A DNA stretch of 62,470 bases, taken from Gemmatimonadota bacterium. Lineage in GTDB: Bacteria > Gemmatimonadota > Gemmatimonadetes > Longimicrobiales > Longimicrobiaceae. Of the stretch, positions 28,003-37,255 are shown piece after piece. The stretch is taken from positions 1 to 62,470 of the forward strand of contig JAIRKD010000020.1 in assembly GCA_031260285.1 (NCBI GenBank), in the 5' to 3' direction. Each line of letters begins with the position of its first letter. Positions within the stretch are counted from its first letter, which is position 1. The notes beneath the pieces are model-generated. The model saw nothing but the letters and a program-made list of their open reading frames with translations, had not been told where the DNA came from and made no database searches. The translations under genes and the position numbers were made by a program.

Positions 28003-28536
28003 TTACTTCTCCGCGCCGGCCCTCACGATCTCGTCATACCGTGCTGCAATCTCCGACGGGCTGGCGACAGGATAATGATCCTCCCCCATCACCGCCGCGA
28101 GAGCCCGGATGCTGTCCGCCAGCAGGTTGTACCGGCCGACATGCTCGTGGTTGAACTCAACCGTCGCCCGCCAGCTTTCGAAGAGAGCATTTCTCCTGCC
28201 GACCTCCGTGTTATAGAAGTCGAGGCCCGTCCGATAAGCCGCTTCCATCTCTCTCGCAGAGAAGAGATCGTCGATATTCCGCTCCATCAGATCAAGCCGC
28301 TGGCGGTTCTCCCGCAGTCGATCGTCAATCGCTTCGATCTCCCGGCGCAGAGTATCAGCGCGCGACTGGGTCGCAATCGCTCCCATCCCCGCGATCTCGA
28401 TCTCTCCCTTGAGGCGGATAATCGCGTTCCGCTCGTTCGCATACGCGTAGTACCGCCAGACCTCCCGCGCTGAAGTCAGGAGGAAGAGCAGCACGAGGGC
28501 CGAGAGAAAGGTATACAGGTAATAACGGCGCTTCAT
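28003..28536 (-). CDS. single-pass membrane protein with coiled coil, unknown function
   Basis: A 177-residue protein: two Arg/Lys, one hydrophobic helix (about 6-24; TFLSALVLLFLL), and then about 100 residues of Arg/Glu/Leu-rich coiled coil and a small helical tail. It should be anchored in the inner membrane with the coil outside or inside; topology is not decided. Starts at 28605 or 28662 are possible, since no ribosome site is convincing. No family recognised. The topology resembles FtsB/FtsL-type scaffold proteins only in general form. Confidence 0.5.
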   Translation of the reverse strand: MKRRYYLYTFLSALVLLFLLTSAREVWRYYAYANERNAIIRLKGEIEIAGMGAIATQSRADTLRREIEAIDDRLRENRQRLDLMERNIDDLFSAREMEAAYRTGLDFYNTEVGRRNALFESWRATVEFNHEHVGRYNLLADSIRALAAVMGEDHYPVASPSEIAARYDEIVRAGAEK

Positions 28537-28854
28537 CAACGGGAGCCCAGAGACAACCGGCAAAAACGATTCACGGATAAATGCAAAAGCAACCCTCGTT
28601 CTCATTTCTGACCCGCGGGCCTGTCTTTCGATCTGATACCCGCACGGAGGCCGAACGGTCACAGGCCCCGAAAAGCTGGCTCAGAACCTGCCTATATGCA
28701 ATCAAATCAACGACTTGAATACTCGCATCACGGGCTTTTCCGGCGCCCGGTCAAGGGTGAACATCGCGAATGAAAGTCGCGATTGAAGGTTGCGGACAGA
28801 GATCGTGAATCGAGGCAGAATCGGGGTACAGAAAACCGACCAGGAGCCGGCACC
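28537..28854. other. 318-bp divergent gap, nothing recognised
   Basis: The gap lies between the divergent coiled-coil and transglycosylase genes. No hairpin, palindrome or clear promoter pair was found, apart from an AGGAG ribosome site for the transglycosylase at 28841-28846. Confidence 0.5.
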
Positions 28855-29856
28855 ATGCCAGAAGATACAAGGGATGGGCAGGCCTCGTCCGGAGGCGAGG
28901 AGTCTGAAGGCACGGGGGCCCCGCTCAGAAGGCGGCGGAATGTGGCATCCGGGCCGCAGGCGCGGCGTGCAGGGGATCAGCGGAACCGGAGCGCCCCCGC
29001 CTCCAGGCGGCGACGTCTGGTCACTCCCCGCTCGGGCGAACGCCGCCGGAGTGAGGACGCAACCGGGCGCCGGAGAAGTACCGACCGTCGGCAGCATACC
29101 TCCGCCTTCCCACCGGCGGTGGAACGGCGGAAGAACCCCGATCGAAGGAAACAGCGCTCCTCCGCGGGAGAGGCGATCGAGTCGCTGCTCGAACACCCGG
29201 CCCGCAGCGGACTTGTCGGCCTGGCGGTGGCCGGAACCGCGGCGCCGATCGCCCTCAGCCACTACCAGAATGAGCTGCGCGTAAACGATACGCAGGAGAC
29301 AACCGCAACCGTCAAAACTCCCGACAGCAGTGAGGAGGGAGTCCAGACGGCGATCCGGAAGATGGGAGCGCGGGATCAGGAAGACGCAAAGGATCGTGAA
29401 TCGATCATCACGAAGAGTCTGGAGAAGTATACCAGCTTCCACCTCACCCGGGAGCTGGCGGAGCAGATCTACGACGCGGCCCGGCTGAACCGGATCGACC
29501 CCGAAGTCGCCTTTGGCCTGGTCCGGGCGGAAAGTTCTTTCAAGAACACCTCAACCAGCGAGGTGGGCGCGGTGGGATTGACCCAGCTGATGCCCAGGAC
29601 CGCGCAGTTCCTGGAACCGGGAGTCAGCAGAGCCCAGCTCCGGGAGCCGGGAACCAACCTGCGCATCGGCTTCGGGTACCTGCGTTCGCTGATCGACAAG
29701 TACGGTGGTGATGAGAACCTGGCGCTGCTCGCCTACAACCGCGGACCAGGCACGGTTGACAAGGCGCTGAAACGGGGAGAAAACCCGGATAACGGCTACG
29801 CAGACTTCGTTCGGGGGAAGGCAGACCACGGGCATTCGCTCTATACGCGTCGATGA
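28855..29856 (+). CDS. lytic transglycosylase (SLT domain) with long basic N-terminal region
   Basis: A 333-residue peptidoglycan lyase. The first 120 residues are disordered and extremely Arg/Ser/Gly-rich. A hydrophobic stretch (GLVGLAVAGTAAPIAL, about 125-140) could be a membrane anchor. The catalytic domain starts near 185 and shows the family pattern: Glu in VRAESSFKNTS at about 225, then GAVGLTQLMPRTA, then LALLAYNRGPG. It cuts glycan strands between MurNAc and GlcNAc, leaving anhydroMurNAc. ATG at 28855 has AGGAG eight bases upstream. The highly basic cytosolic or periplasmic arm is unusual for the family. Confidence 0.85.
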   Translation: MPEDTRDGQASSGGEESEGTGAPLRRRRNVASGPQARRAGDQRNRSAPASRRRRLVTPRSGERRRSEDATGRRRSTDRRQHTSAFPPAVERRKNPDRRKQRSSAGEAIESLLEHPARSGLVGLAVAGTAAPIALSHYQNELRVNDTQETTATVKTPDSSEEGVQTAIRKMGARDQEDAKDRESIITKSLEKYTSFHLTRELAEQIYDAARLNRIDPEVAFGLVRAESSFKNTSTSEVGAVGLTQLMPRTAQFLEPGVSRAQLREPGTNLRIGFGYLRSLIDKYGGDENLALLAYNRGPGTVDKALKRGENPDNGYADFVRGKADHGHSLYTRR

Positions 29857-29903
29857 GCTGCCTGCCACGTCGGAGAACCCGGAAGGGAGGTGACCCCGTC
29901 CGG

Positions 29904-29937
29904 AGTCGGCGCCTGAAACCCGGCGCCGACTTTCTTC
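29904..29937 (+). terminator. intrinsic terminator after the transglycosylase
   Basis: Perfect 10-bp stem (29904-29913 with 29922-29931) with a T-rich tail, TTTCTTCT. Confidence 0.8.
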
Positions 29938-29986
29938 TGCGGGCCCGGGTGACCCGCAGACCTCTTCAGGCAGGTTCCGTTTCGCT

Positions 29987-30736
29987 TTAATGGCGGTCGT
30001 TGACGTCACGGATCAGATATACCCACTCCCAGCGCCCATCCGCGCGACGGCGGAACCCGGCACGGGCTCCGTGATAGGCGGGATTGGAGACAAAGGTGGA
30101 TGGCGCGGCCCAGATGCGCCCATTTGTCGTTCTCACTCCGGGATCCAGGAGGTCCGCCATTTCATCAAGACTCCAGAAGTTCTCCGCGCTCCAGAAGGCA
30201 AACGCCTCGTCAGGAGTCTGCACGCCGACAAATGCATAGGTGAAATCCCCCGCCATCACCGGTCTGAGCAGCGTCATATCGCGATTTACAGCGGCCTCAC
30301 GAACGGAAAGAAGGAACTCCGGAAGCGTACCCCAGGCCGCTACCTCGGGAGGGTAGATATCTGTAACCAGATCCGCCTCGGGAAGGTATCCCTCCACCAC
30401 CGGGATACAGACGGAGCAGATCACACGCGCTCCTCCCGGCCCGCGCTCAAGCACATCCAGACGGGTGAAAAGCTCCAGAGCCAGTTCAGCCCCGGAAGGG
30501 ATGACCGTGAGCCGGGCTCCCTGCCCGCTTACCCAGGCGGGAGTACTCCCCGGAGCCGGTCGGGCCGGAGCAGTTCTCCCCGCAGAAGCGGAAGGCAGAG
30601 ATACGGCTACGGTCGGAACACCCTGCGCGCCGGCAGCGACGCAGGATGAACAGAGCAGCATCACCAAGAGAAGGATTCCGCCTCGCCCGGCGTTCAGGTG
30701 ACAACTAGATTGGCCCGGTCCCGGGAGAAAGCTCAT
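29987..30736 (-). CDS. exported SH3-like protein of unknown function
   Basis: A protein of up to 249 residues with a hydrophobic segment ending in Cys-Ser-Ser-Cys (possible lipobox) and an Ala/Pro linker. A region like a bacterial SH3 domain follows (TRLDVLERGPGGARVICSV, then VVEGYLPEADLV), and then a C-terminal domain rich in Trp and Phe. The start is uncertain. ATG at 30736 overlaps the divergent mqnB start by two bases, which is awkward; TTG or ATG codons inside the hydrophobic stretch (about 30660-30668) are alternatives. No function is evident. Confidence 0.5.
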   Translation of the reverse strand: MSFLPGPGQSSCHLNAGRGGILLLVMLLCSSCVAAGAQGVPTVAVSLPSASAGRTAPARPAPGSTPAWVSGQGARLTVIPSGAELALELFTRLDVLERGPGGARVICSVCIPVVEGYLPEADLVTDIYPPEVAAWGTLPEFLLSVREAAVNRDMTLLRPVMAGDFTYAFVGVQTPDEAFAFWSAENFWSLDEMADLLDPGVRTTNGRIWAAPSTFVSNPAYHGARAGFRRRADGRWEWVYLIRDVNDRH

Positions 30737-31577
30737 GAATCCGATTTTCCTGATCTGCGCGGTAGAGTTTGAGGCACGCCCGCTGCTTGCGCGGATCGAG
30801 CGTCCTGAAGTTATCACCATCGGTCGACGTTCCGCCTGGCGGGGCCGGATCAGCGGCCGCGAAGTTGTTGTCCTCCCGGGTGGGATGGGCAAAACCAATG
30901 CGGCCCAGGCGCTGACCGCCGCACTCGAACACTCCGACGCCGCTGGCGTTCTCGGCTTCGGGGTGGCAGGTGCCTACCCCGCCTCCGGCCTGCTCCCCGG
31001 AGCCGTCGCCCTCGCAACCGAAGAAAACTACGGTGACGAGGGCGTTGAGACACCCGCGGGCTGGATCTCCTGCGAGGGGATCGGAATCCCCCTCCTGGAT
31101 CAGGAAGACAGCCGTCTCTTCAACCGCTTTCCAGTTGACGCTGTTGCCCTGCGCGCCGCGGCCCGGATGCTTCCTCATGCGGTAACCGGACCATTTGTCA
31201 CCGTCTCCACCTGTTCCGGAACCACAGATCGCGGCGCTGTTCTCACCCGACGCTACTCCGCGATCTGCGAAACGATGGAAGGGGCGGCGTTTGCCCATGT
31301 CGCGCGGCTCTATGACGTTCCCTACCTTGAGGTCCGTGGGATCAGCAACCTCGTTGAGGACCGCGATCTCTCACAATGGAAGCTCGCTGACGCCGCGCGC
31401 GCTGCATGCGACGCCGCGGAGACCATTCTCGCGGGATGGGATGCCGGCGACGGATCTCCGGTCCTCCCACTGTCCCTTCCCGGTCGAAATCAGGCTGATG
31501 CCGTCAGACCCGACACCGCCGGATCGACGTCCAATCAACGCAGCCACATCGCTGATCAATGTCCGGACAGACACTGA
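30735..31577 (+). CDS. mqnB: futalosine hydrolase
   Basis: A 280-residue nucleosidase-fold enzyme that removes hypoxanthine from futalosine in the alternative menaquinone pathway. The N-terminus ICAVEFEARPLL, the central GVLGFGVAGAYP and the TMEGAAFAHVARLYDVPYLEVRGISN segment with its conserved Met-Glu are the purine nucleoside phosphorylase-like fold motifs used by MqnB. The next gene encodes MqnD, which removes the chance that this is an MTA/SAH nucleosidase. It overlaps mqnD by 19 bases. Confidence 0.9.
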   Translation: MNPIFLICAVEFEARPLLARIERPEVITIGRRSAWRGRISGREVVVLPGGMGKTNAAQALTAALEHSDAAGVLGFGVAGAYPASGLLPGAVALATEENYGDEGVETPAGWISCEGIGIPLLDQEDSRLFNRFPVDAVALRAAARMLPHAVTGPFVTVSTCSGTTDRGAVLTRRYSAICETMEGAAFAHVARLYDVPYLEVRGISNLVEDRDLSQWKLADAARAACDAAETILAGWDAGDGSPVLPLSLPGRNQADAVRPDTAGSTSNQRSHIADQCPDRH

Positions 31578-32398
31578 GTCTCGGGTTCTCGCCATGCCCG
31601 AATGATACGTTTATCTTCCACGCGCTGGTACATGGCCTCATCGATACGGGTGATCTTGCCTTCCGGACGCAACTTGCGGACGTCGAGACGCTCAACGCGA
31701 TGGCGGCTGACGGAGCGCTTGATGTAACCAAGGTCTCCGTGGGGGCGCTTCCCTGGCTGCTGGAGGAGTACGTGCCGCTGCGGAGCGGTGGCGCCGTAGG
31801 TCGGGGCTGCGGCCCGCTGATTGTGGCCCGCGAGGCCTTTCCGGTGGAAGAACTCGACGGAAAATCGGTGGCCATTCCCGGCCGGATGACCACCGCCAAC
31901 CTGCTTTTCCGGCTTCTGCGCCCGGCAGCCGCACCCGGAGTGGAGATGGAGTACAACCGGATCATGCCAGCCGTGGCGGGTGGTGAGGTGGATGCGGGGC
32001 TCATCATCCACGAATCACGGTTCACCTACCGTGACCATGGGCTGACCTGCATCGTGGATCTGGGCGAGTGGTGGGAGGAAACCACCGGCTCCCCCATTCC
32101 CCTCGGCGCGATCATCGCCCGCCGGTCGCTGGGGAAGCGGATCGGAGAGATCGAACGGATGATCCGGAGTTCGGTGGAATATGCATTTGCCAACCCCACC
32201 CACTCAAGTGATTATGTGAAGGCAAACGCGCAGGAGATGTCTCCTGAGGTGACGCGCCGTCACATCGAGCTCTACGTGAATGACTTTTCGCGTGATCTGG
32301 GGCCGGAGGGAGAACTGGCGGTTCGTGAGCTCGCGGAACGGGCCGCGGCATCCGGGCTTATTCCGGCCGGCCTGGAGATCCTTCAGCCCGCGGAATAG
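31559..32398 (+). CDS. mqnD: 1,4-dihydroxy-6-naphthoate synthase
   Basis: A 279-residue enzyme that converts cyclic dehypoxanthine futalosine to dihydroxynaphthoate in menaquinone synthesis. The start LSLGFSPCPNDTFIFHAL is the diagnostic opening of MqnD. DVTKVSVGALPWLL and AGLIIHESRFTY (with the conserved catalytic-region His) follow in the expected order. The fold is a periplasmic-binding-protein type used as an enzyme. It starts inside the mqnB coding region, so the two are co-translated. mqnA, mqnC and mqnE are not in the window. Confidence 0.95.
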   Translation: MSGQTLSLGFSPCPNDTFIFHALVHGLIDTGDLAFRTQLADVETLNAMAADGALDVTKVSVGALPWLLEEYVPLRSGGAVGRGCGPLIVAREAFPVEELDGKSVAIPGRMTTANLLFRLLRPAAAPGVEMEYNRIMPAVAGGEVDAGLIIHESRFTYRDHGLTCIVDLGEWWEETTGSPIPLGAIIARRSLGKRIGEIERMIRSSVEYAFANPTHSSDYVKANAQEMSPEVTRRHIELYVNDFSRDLGPEGELAVRELAERAAASGLIPAGLEILQPAE

Positions 32399-32483
32399 AC
32401 GCCCCGCGGAGTGGCCGGAGTCGCCGGCCAGTTCCTGGAGGTGATTCAGAGGGAAACCCGGCAGGGTGGCGGCCCGGCGGAGG

Positions 32484-33020
32484 TCAGTAACCGTAATGGC
32501 CGACGTCAGGTTCGTTTGCGAACCGGCGGAACGCTTCACCGGGGTCGCCTTCCTCGATCAGGAGCGACCGGAGGCGTCGGAACGAGAAACGGAGCATCCG
32601 CTCTCTGAGAACGGCGTCGGGTGGAAGAGGGGAGAACATCCATGTCGGGAGGTACCGGTCCACTTCCGGCTGGCCAGGGGCCGAAGTCACCCCGCCTTCG
32701 GGAGGCGCTACACCCAGGCCGGAGCGAACCAGCTCATAACCGACGGCGGGGTCCAGTCCTTCTTCCGTCGCGATATCAAACGCCAGTTCCGCGAGATCGC
32801 GGGGAACTCCGTCTTCATCGGAGATTTCCAGGATGGACGCTCGCCGGCTGTCCATTCCATCGGCTGCCCGGGCACGGTCAACCGTCTTCTGGAGGTGTCC
32901 GGCGTCGCCGAACCAGGTATTATCGTCCCGTCTGCCGCGGCGCCGCTCCTGATAGCTTTCGAGCGCTCGCCGGGCTGACGCTTCCTTGTTCTCCACCGCA
33001 TCCGAATCCGGATCGATCAC
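32484..33020 (-). CDS. hypothetical protein, helical
   Basis: A 178-residue, charged, soluble protein without signal peptide or membrane segment. The middle (LAELAFDIATEEGLDPAVGYELVRSG) looks like a small helical domain, and the end is Tyr-rich (GHYGY). GTG at 33020 is preceded by GGGAGG four bases away, which fixes the start better than any upstream ATG. I do not recognise it. It is convergent with mqnD. Confidence 0.55.
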   Translation of the reverse strand: MIDPDSDAVENKEASARRALESYQERRRGRRDDNTWFGDAGHLQKTVDRARAADGMDSRRASILEISDEDGVPRDLAELAFDIATEEGLDPAVGYELVRSGLGVAPPEGGVTSAPGQPEVDRYLPTWMFSPLPPDAVLRERMLRFSFRRLRSLLIEEGDPGEAFRRFANEPDVGHYGY

Positions 33021-33400
33021 TCGACCTCCCGAGTTGCGCGGTTCCCGACCGGGGGACAGGTATTTTGAAGGGAAAAGGGTGCAATCACCGGACCAGGATC
33101 CGCTCTCTGCCAGCGATGCAGAGAACAGACAAAAAGGACAGAACCCGGGCACACGGTCCGAAAGAGCGTTCCAGTTGGTGGTTCTGTCACAATCTGGCGG
33201 GCGTATTGCAGATGCGCTCGAAGGCACTTCGCCGGGGCCCTGCCACCGGTGAAGGATTCGCTGATGACAAATGGTGAAGTACGCAGACTTCCGCTGGTCC
33301 GAACGCCGTCCGGCACCAGTTCAATAACGGGGAATTCTCCGGAGCCACGCGCTTCTGTCGAGAGCGCGGGTACATTACTCGATCGGTGGTGAGGCATCGA
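33021..33400. other. 380-bp gap upstream of the giant fusion gene, nothing recognised
   Basis: No hairpin, repeat or protein-like reading frame was found. Open frames here lack ribosome sites and have shadow-like composition. Divergent promoters are expected but none is clear. Confidence 0.45.
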
Positions 33401-36400
33401 ATGGACAGATTCAGAACCAGACCCGCGCGCGCCACCCTTCCGCTCCTGCTGGTACTGGGAGCCCTCGCCGCGATTCCGGATATCGCCGCGGCCCAGTACT
33501 TCGGCCGGAACCAGGTCCAGTACCGCACCTTTGATTTCCGGGTGCGCAGGACCGAAAACTTCGATATGTACTTCTATCCGGAGACCGAGAACGCCATCGA
33601 CGATGTCTCCCGGATGGCGGAACGCTGGTACTCGCGCCTCTCCACGATTCTGGACCACCGGTTCGAGGAGCGGCAGCCGGTGATCATGTACGCCAACCAT
33701 CCCCACTTCCAGCAGACAACGGTTGTCGCGGGGATCGGGGAAGGGACGGGCGGTGTCACCGAGGCGTACAAGCAACGTGTCGTGCTTCCCTTCTCCTACA
33801 GTTATGAGGAGACGGACCATGTGCTTGGTCACGAGCTCGTACACGCTTTCCAGTACGATATCTCAGGACTTGGCCGGGCGGGTGGGGGGATCGAGGCGGC
33901 GGCCCGCCGGTTCCAGGTCCCGCTCTGGTTCATCGAGGGAATGGCGGAATACCTTTCCGTCGGCCCGGTTGACCCGCACACCGCGATGTGGCTGCGGGAC
34001 GGGGCGCTGCGTGGAGAACTTCCCTCGATTGAACGGATGACCTATGACCCGAGAATCTTCCCCTATCGGTGGGGGCAGGCGCTCTGGGCGTACGTGGGCG
34101 GGCGATGGGGAGACGCGGCGATCGGGCAGATCCTGAAGCTGACCGGCCAGGGGGTTCCCTACCCCACCGCTTTTGAGCGCGTTCTCAATACCACGCTTGA
34201 AGAGCTTTCCGGTGACTGGCATGCCTCGATCCGCCGGTCCTATCTGCCGATGCTCGCGGACCGCCCGGAGGCCCGGGAGATCGCGGAAGGGCTCATCACC
34301 GGTGAACGGCGGGGGGGAAGCCTCAACATCGCCCCGGTTCTTTCGCCGGACGGCCAGTGGGTTGTGTTCCTCTCGGAGCTCGACAACCTCGACGTGGAGA
34401 TCCATCTCGCAAACGCGAGAACCGGGGAGGTTGTACGCACGCTCCAGAAGGGAACAGCCTTCGACCCGCACTTCGGCAGCATCCGTTACATCAGCTCGGC
34501 GGGGACCTGGTCGCCCGATAACCAGCAGTTCGCCTTCTCAGCGCTCCGTGAAGGGCACGATGTCCTTGCCTTTGTAGAAGTCGCACGTGGACGCCGGCTG
34601 CGGGAGATCGCGATCCCCGGTGTGGATGAGATCAGCAACCCTTCCTGGTCACCCGACGGCAGAACCATCGCCTTTTCCGGGCTCGCGGGTGGAAGCTCTC
34701 ACCTGTACGTCGTTGATCTGCAGACCGAGGAGGTCACGCAGCTTACAACCGACCGCCACGCCGTTCTGCATCCGACTTATTCTCCGGATGGAAGAAGCAT
34801 CGCCTTCACAACCGATGCAGAGACGGACTTCGAGCTGCTCTCCTACGGGCCGTATCAGCTTGCGATCATGGACGTAGCCACAAGGCGGATCCGGATCGTA
34901 CCCGGAGTGCAGGGACCCAAAGCGATCAATCCGCAGTGGACGGCGGATGGAATGGGGCTCTACTACATCGCGAACCCGAACGGAATTCCGAATATCTATC
35001 GGGTGGATATCGAGACGGGGCAGCTCCATCAGATCACAGATCTCTTCACCGGTGTAAGCGGAATCACCGATACCAGCCCCGCGATGACCGTATCGCGGAA
35101 TGGTGAACGGCTGCTCTTCACGGAATATTCGGGTGACGGGTACAACATCTTCTCGATCTCCGACCGGCAGAGGCTTCAGGGAACAGAGATCGAACATATC
35201 TCCCAGGACTCGGTCAACGCGGCAGTGCGAACGGCGGGGATGCTGCCACCCGTTCCGCGGCCGACGGAAGGCGCCTTCAACCGGGTCTCGGAGATGCTGG
35301 CGAACCCGACCTCCGGGCTGCCGACCCGTACACAGATGGCCAGCTGGGAAGTGGTTCCCTACCGCCCTCGCCTTCAGCTCGACTACCTCGGTCAGCCGCA
35401 GGTCGGCGTCTCCGTCGGCGGGGGAGCGTTCGGCTCCGGCGGGCTCTACGGCGGCATCTACGGGAGTTTCAGTGATATCCTGGCCCGCCACGAGGTGTTC
35501 GCCGCGATCCAGGCCCAGGGTCAGCTGGATGAAATCGGGTTTGCGGTCCAGTACCTGAACATGCGGGAGCGATGGAATTTCGGTGGGGCCGCCCAGCGGG
35601 TTCCGCAGGTCTATGGTGGATACGCCGAATTTTACGATCCGGCAAACAACCGGATCATCCAGTCGATCGAGCGGTACCGGTTCTTCGATTCCAGCATCCA
35701 GGGCTTCACCCAGTACCCGTTCTCGGTTGTCCAGCGGGCGGAGTTCAGCGCCGGCCTGCGCCGGGTCTCCCGTGATGTTCAGGTGAACGAGTACTTCTAC
35801 GACGCCAGTACGGGGAACTTCCTGGGAGACAATCAGCAGAACTTCGACGGCCTCTCGCTTAACTTCTTCGAGACAACCGCAGCGCTTGTCTACGATAACT
35901 CCCTGACCGGGTACACCTCTCCCTTTGCCGGGCAGCGGTACCGGTTCCAGGTATCTCCAACCTTTGGTCAGCTCCAGTTTGTCCAGCTGCTGGGAGACTA
36001 CCGGAAGTACTTCTTCATGCGGCCGTTCACCCTCGCTGTACGCGGCCTGCACACGGGCCGGTACGGACAGGACTCCGAGGCGATTGTGGACGGGCAGACA
36101 GTCTTTGCGGATGCCTATCTCGGTCAGCCCTGGTACGTCCGCGGGTACAACAGCGTCTACAGGGACTGCCAGAACACCCAGGCGGCGGATAACTGCAATC
36201 TGCTCCGGAACCTCCTGGGAAGCCGGATTGCCGTGACCAGCGCTGAACTCCGCTTCCCGCTTGTACGCCAGGCGGTGCTCAGCGGTGGAATCGGCTTCCC
36301 GCCCATCGAGGGCCTGGTATTCGGCGACGCGGGGATCGCATGGGACCGCAACAGCTCTCCCCTTTTCCAGACCGGCGTTCCCATAAACCCGGATGAGAGA

Positions 36401-36538
36401 GGAATCATCACCAGTGCGGGTGTGGGTGCGCGAATCAATGTGCTGGGAATGATCATCGTTGAGGTCAACTACCTCCGCGCATTCAACCGCCCCGAACCGG
36501 GCTGGCGGTGGGCGTTCAACTTCACCCCGGGGTTCTAG
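33401..36538 (+). CDS. giant exported fusion: gluzincin-like peptidase, PD40 beta-propeller, Omp85-like barrel
   Basis: A 1045-residue protein. A signal peptide (to about residue 32) is followed by a metallopeptidase-like domain with His-Glu-Leu-Val-His at about 143 and the downstream Glu in WFIEGMAEYLS at about 178. These are the three zinc ligands of an MA-clan (gluzincin) enzyme. Residues about 300-620 hold repeats of the SPDGxxIAF type (PVLSPDGQWVVFLS, PSWSPDGRTIAFSG, PTYSPDGRSIAFTT), a TolB/PD40 beta-propeller. From about 660 the sequence turns into long barrel strands ending in Phe, with a surface-antigen-like section near the end (FGDAGIAW). It would be anchored in the outer membrane. 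ATG at 33401 has GAGG six bases upstream. Confidence 0.82.
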   Translation: MDRFRTRPARATLPLLLVLGALAAIPDIAAAQYFGRNQVQYRTFDFRVRRTENFDMYFYPETENAIDDVSRMAERWYSRLSTILDHRFEERQPVIMYANHPHFQQTTVVAGIGEGTGGVTEAYKQRVVLPFSYSYEETDHVLGHELVHAFQYDISGLGRAGGGIEAAARRFQVPLWFIEGMAEYLSVGPVDPHTAMWLRDGALRGELPSIERMTYDPRIFPYRWGQALWAYVGGRWGDAAIGQILKLTGQGVPYPTAFERVLNTTLEELSGDWHASIRRSYLPMLADRPEAREIAEGLITGERRGGSLNIAPVLSPDGQWVVFLSELDNLDVEIHLANARTGEVVRTLQKGTAFDPHFGSIRYISSAGTWSPDNQQFAFSALREGHDVLAFVEVARGRRLREIAIPGVDEISNPSWSPDGRTIAFSGLAGGSSHLYVVDLQTEEVTQLTTDRHAVLHPTYSPDGRSIAFTTDAETDFELLSYGPYQLAIMDVATRRIRIVPGVQGPKAINPQWTADGMGLYYIANPNGIPNIYRVDIETGQLHQITDLFTGVSGITDTSPAMTVSRNGERLLFTEYSGDGYNIFSISDRQRLQGTEIEHISQDSVNAAVRTAGMLPPVPRPTEGAFNRVSEMLANPTSGLPTRTQMASWEVVPYRPRLQLDYLGQPQVGVSVGGGAFGSGGLYGGIYGSFSDILARHEVFAAIQAQGQLDEIGFAVQYLNMRERWNFGGAAQRVPQVYGGYAEFYDPANNRIIQSIERYRFFDSSIQGFTQYPFSVVQRAEFSAGLRRVSRDVQVNEYFYDASTGNFLGDNQQNFDGLSLNFFETTAALVYDNSLTGYTSPFAGQRYRFQVSPTFGQLQFVQLLGDYRKYFFMRPFTLAVRGLHTGRYGQDSEAIVDGQTVFADAYLGQPWYVRGYNSVYRDCQNTQAADNCNLLRNLLGSRIAVTSAELRFPLVRQAVLSGGIGFPPIEGLVFGDAGIAWDRNSSPLFQTGVPINPDERGIITSAGVGARINVLGMIIVEVNYLRAFNRPEPGWRWAFNFTPGF

Positions 36539-36570
36539 CGGTCGGAAAACGGGAAAAGCATGAGGAACGG

Positions 36571-36606
36571 ACGGAGCGCGGATAACCCGGAAGGGCCGCG
36601 CTCCGT
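36571..36606 (+). terminator. first hairpin after the giant fusion gene
   Basis: Perfect 11-bp stem (36571-36581 with 36596-36606) but a weak tail, TCTCGTTC. It is probably a partial or Rho-assisted stop. Confidence 0.5.
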
Positions 36607-36707
36607 TCTCGTTCAAGGGGCTTTGTTCAATCTTTTTTGTCGGCGAGGGGAATCCGGACGAGAAACCCGGGAGCAGAAAATCCGCGAGGGAATGGAGGAG
36701 CAACAAA

Positions 36708-36735
36708 AAAAGGCCCCCGATCGGGGGCCTTTTCT
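36708..36735 (+). terminator. strong intrinsic terminator, bidirectional
   Basis: An 11-bp stem (36708-36718 with 36723-36733) with the tetraloop GATC. An A-run before it and a T-run after it let it act on both strands. It separates the fusion gene from the small minus-strand gene at 36876. The stretch 36539-36875 holds no other gene. Confidence 0.9.
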
Positions 36736-36875
36736 CTCACCTCATACGAATCCGCCCGCAGGACCTCCGGAAAGTCGTACCACCCGGTGGCTCACACAGA
36801 GACAGCCATCAACTCCGCGGCTTCATCACATCACGCGTGGAACGACGGTGGTGTATCCCCGAGTTTCTCCGGATC

Positions 36876-37025
36876 CTACATCCCGCTCCAGGGGGTGAAG
36901 AACCACACCATCAGGATCGGGACAAGCGGAATCGCCAGGATGCCGACCATCCAGAGGATCATGTCGCCGGCGGTATAGTCAGGCTTGGGGGCGGTCTCCG
37001 CCTCGTGCTGCTGCTGATCAGCCAT
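36876..37025 (-). CDS. 49-residue single-pass membrane protein
   Basis: On the minus strand ATG at 37025 opens a 49-codon frame: a short charged Gln/Glu/Ala-rich start (MADQQQHEAETAPKPDYTAG), one hydrophobic helix (about 23-43) and a terminal FFTPWSGM. The clear polar-helix-polar layout and clean codon use suggest a real small protein, although the ribosome site is weak. ATG at 37031 gives two more residues. Small single-helix subunits are common in respiratory complexes, but nothing here ties it to one. Confidence 0.6.
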   Translation of the reverse strand: MADQQQHEAETAPKPDYTAGDMILWMVGILAIPLVPILMVWFFTPWSGM

Positions 37026-37255
37026 CACCATCGAACGTTGGGGGCGGGTCGCCCGGTTGCCGTTGAAGTTGGCGAATCCTGGCGCTCCGGCCCCGCTTTG
37101 TCAAGTTCCGGGAGATGGAAGATCAGGCACAGACAGCCCGGTGAACCAACCGGATCGGATGATACCGGGGGGAGGGAACGGATCTGGAGAGACAGGGCTG
37201 ACAGCCGGCACCTCATCTCTCCTTCACCAGAGTCCGGAGCATTTCCAGACTCCCT

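Noticed and set aside
34649-36706. 685-codon open frame opposite the giant fusion gene
   Set aside because: The plus-strand gene has a signal peptide, repeats and barrel ending; the antisense frame has no domain and no start signal.
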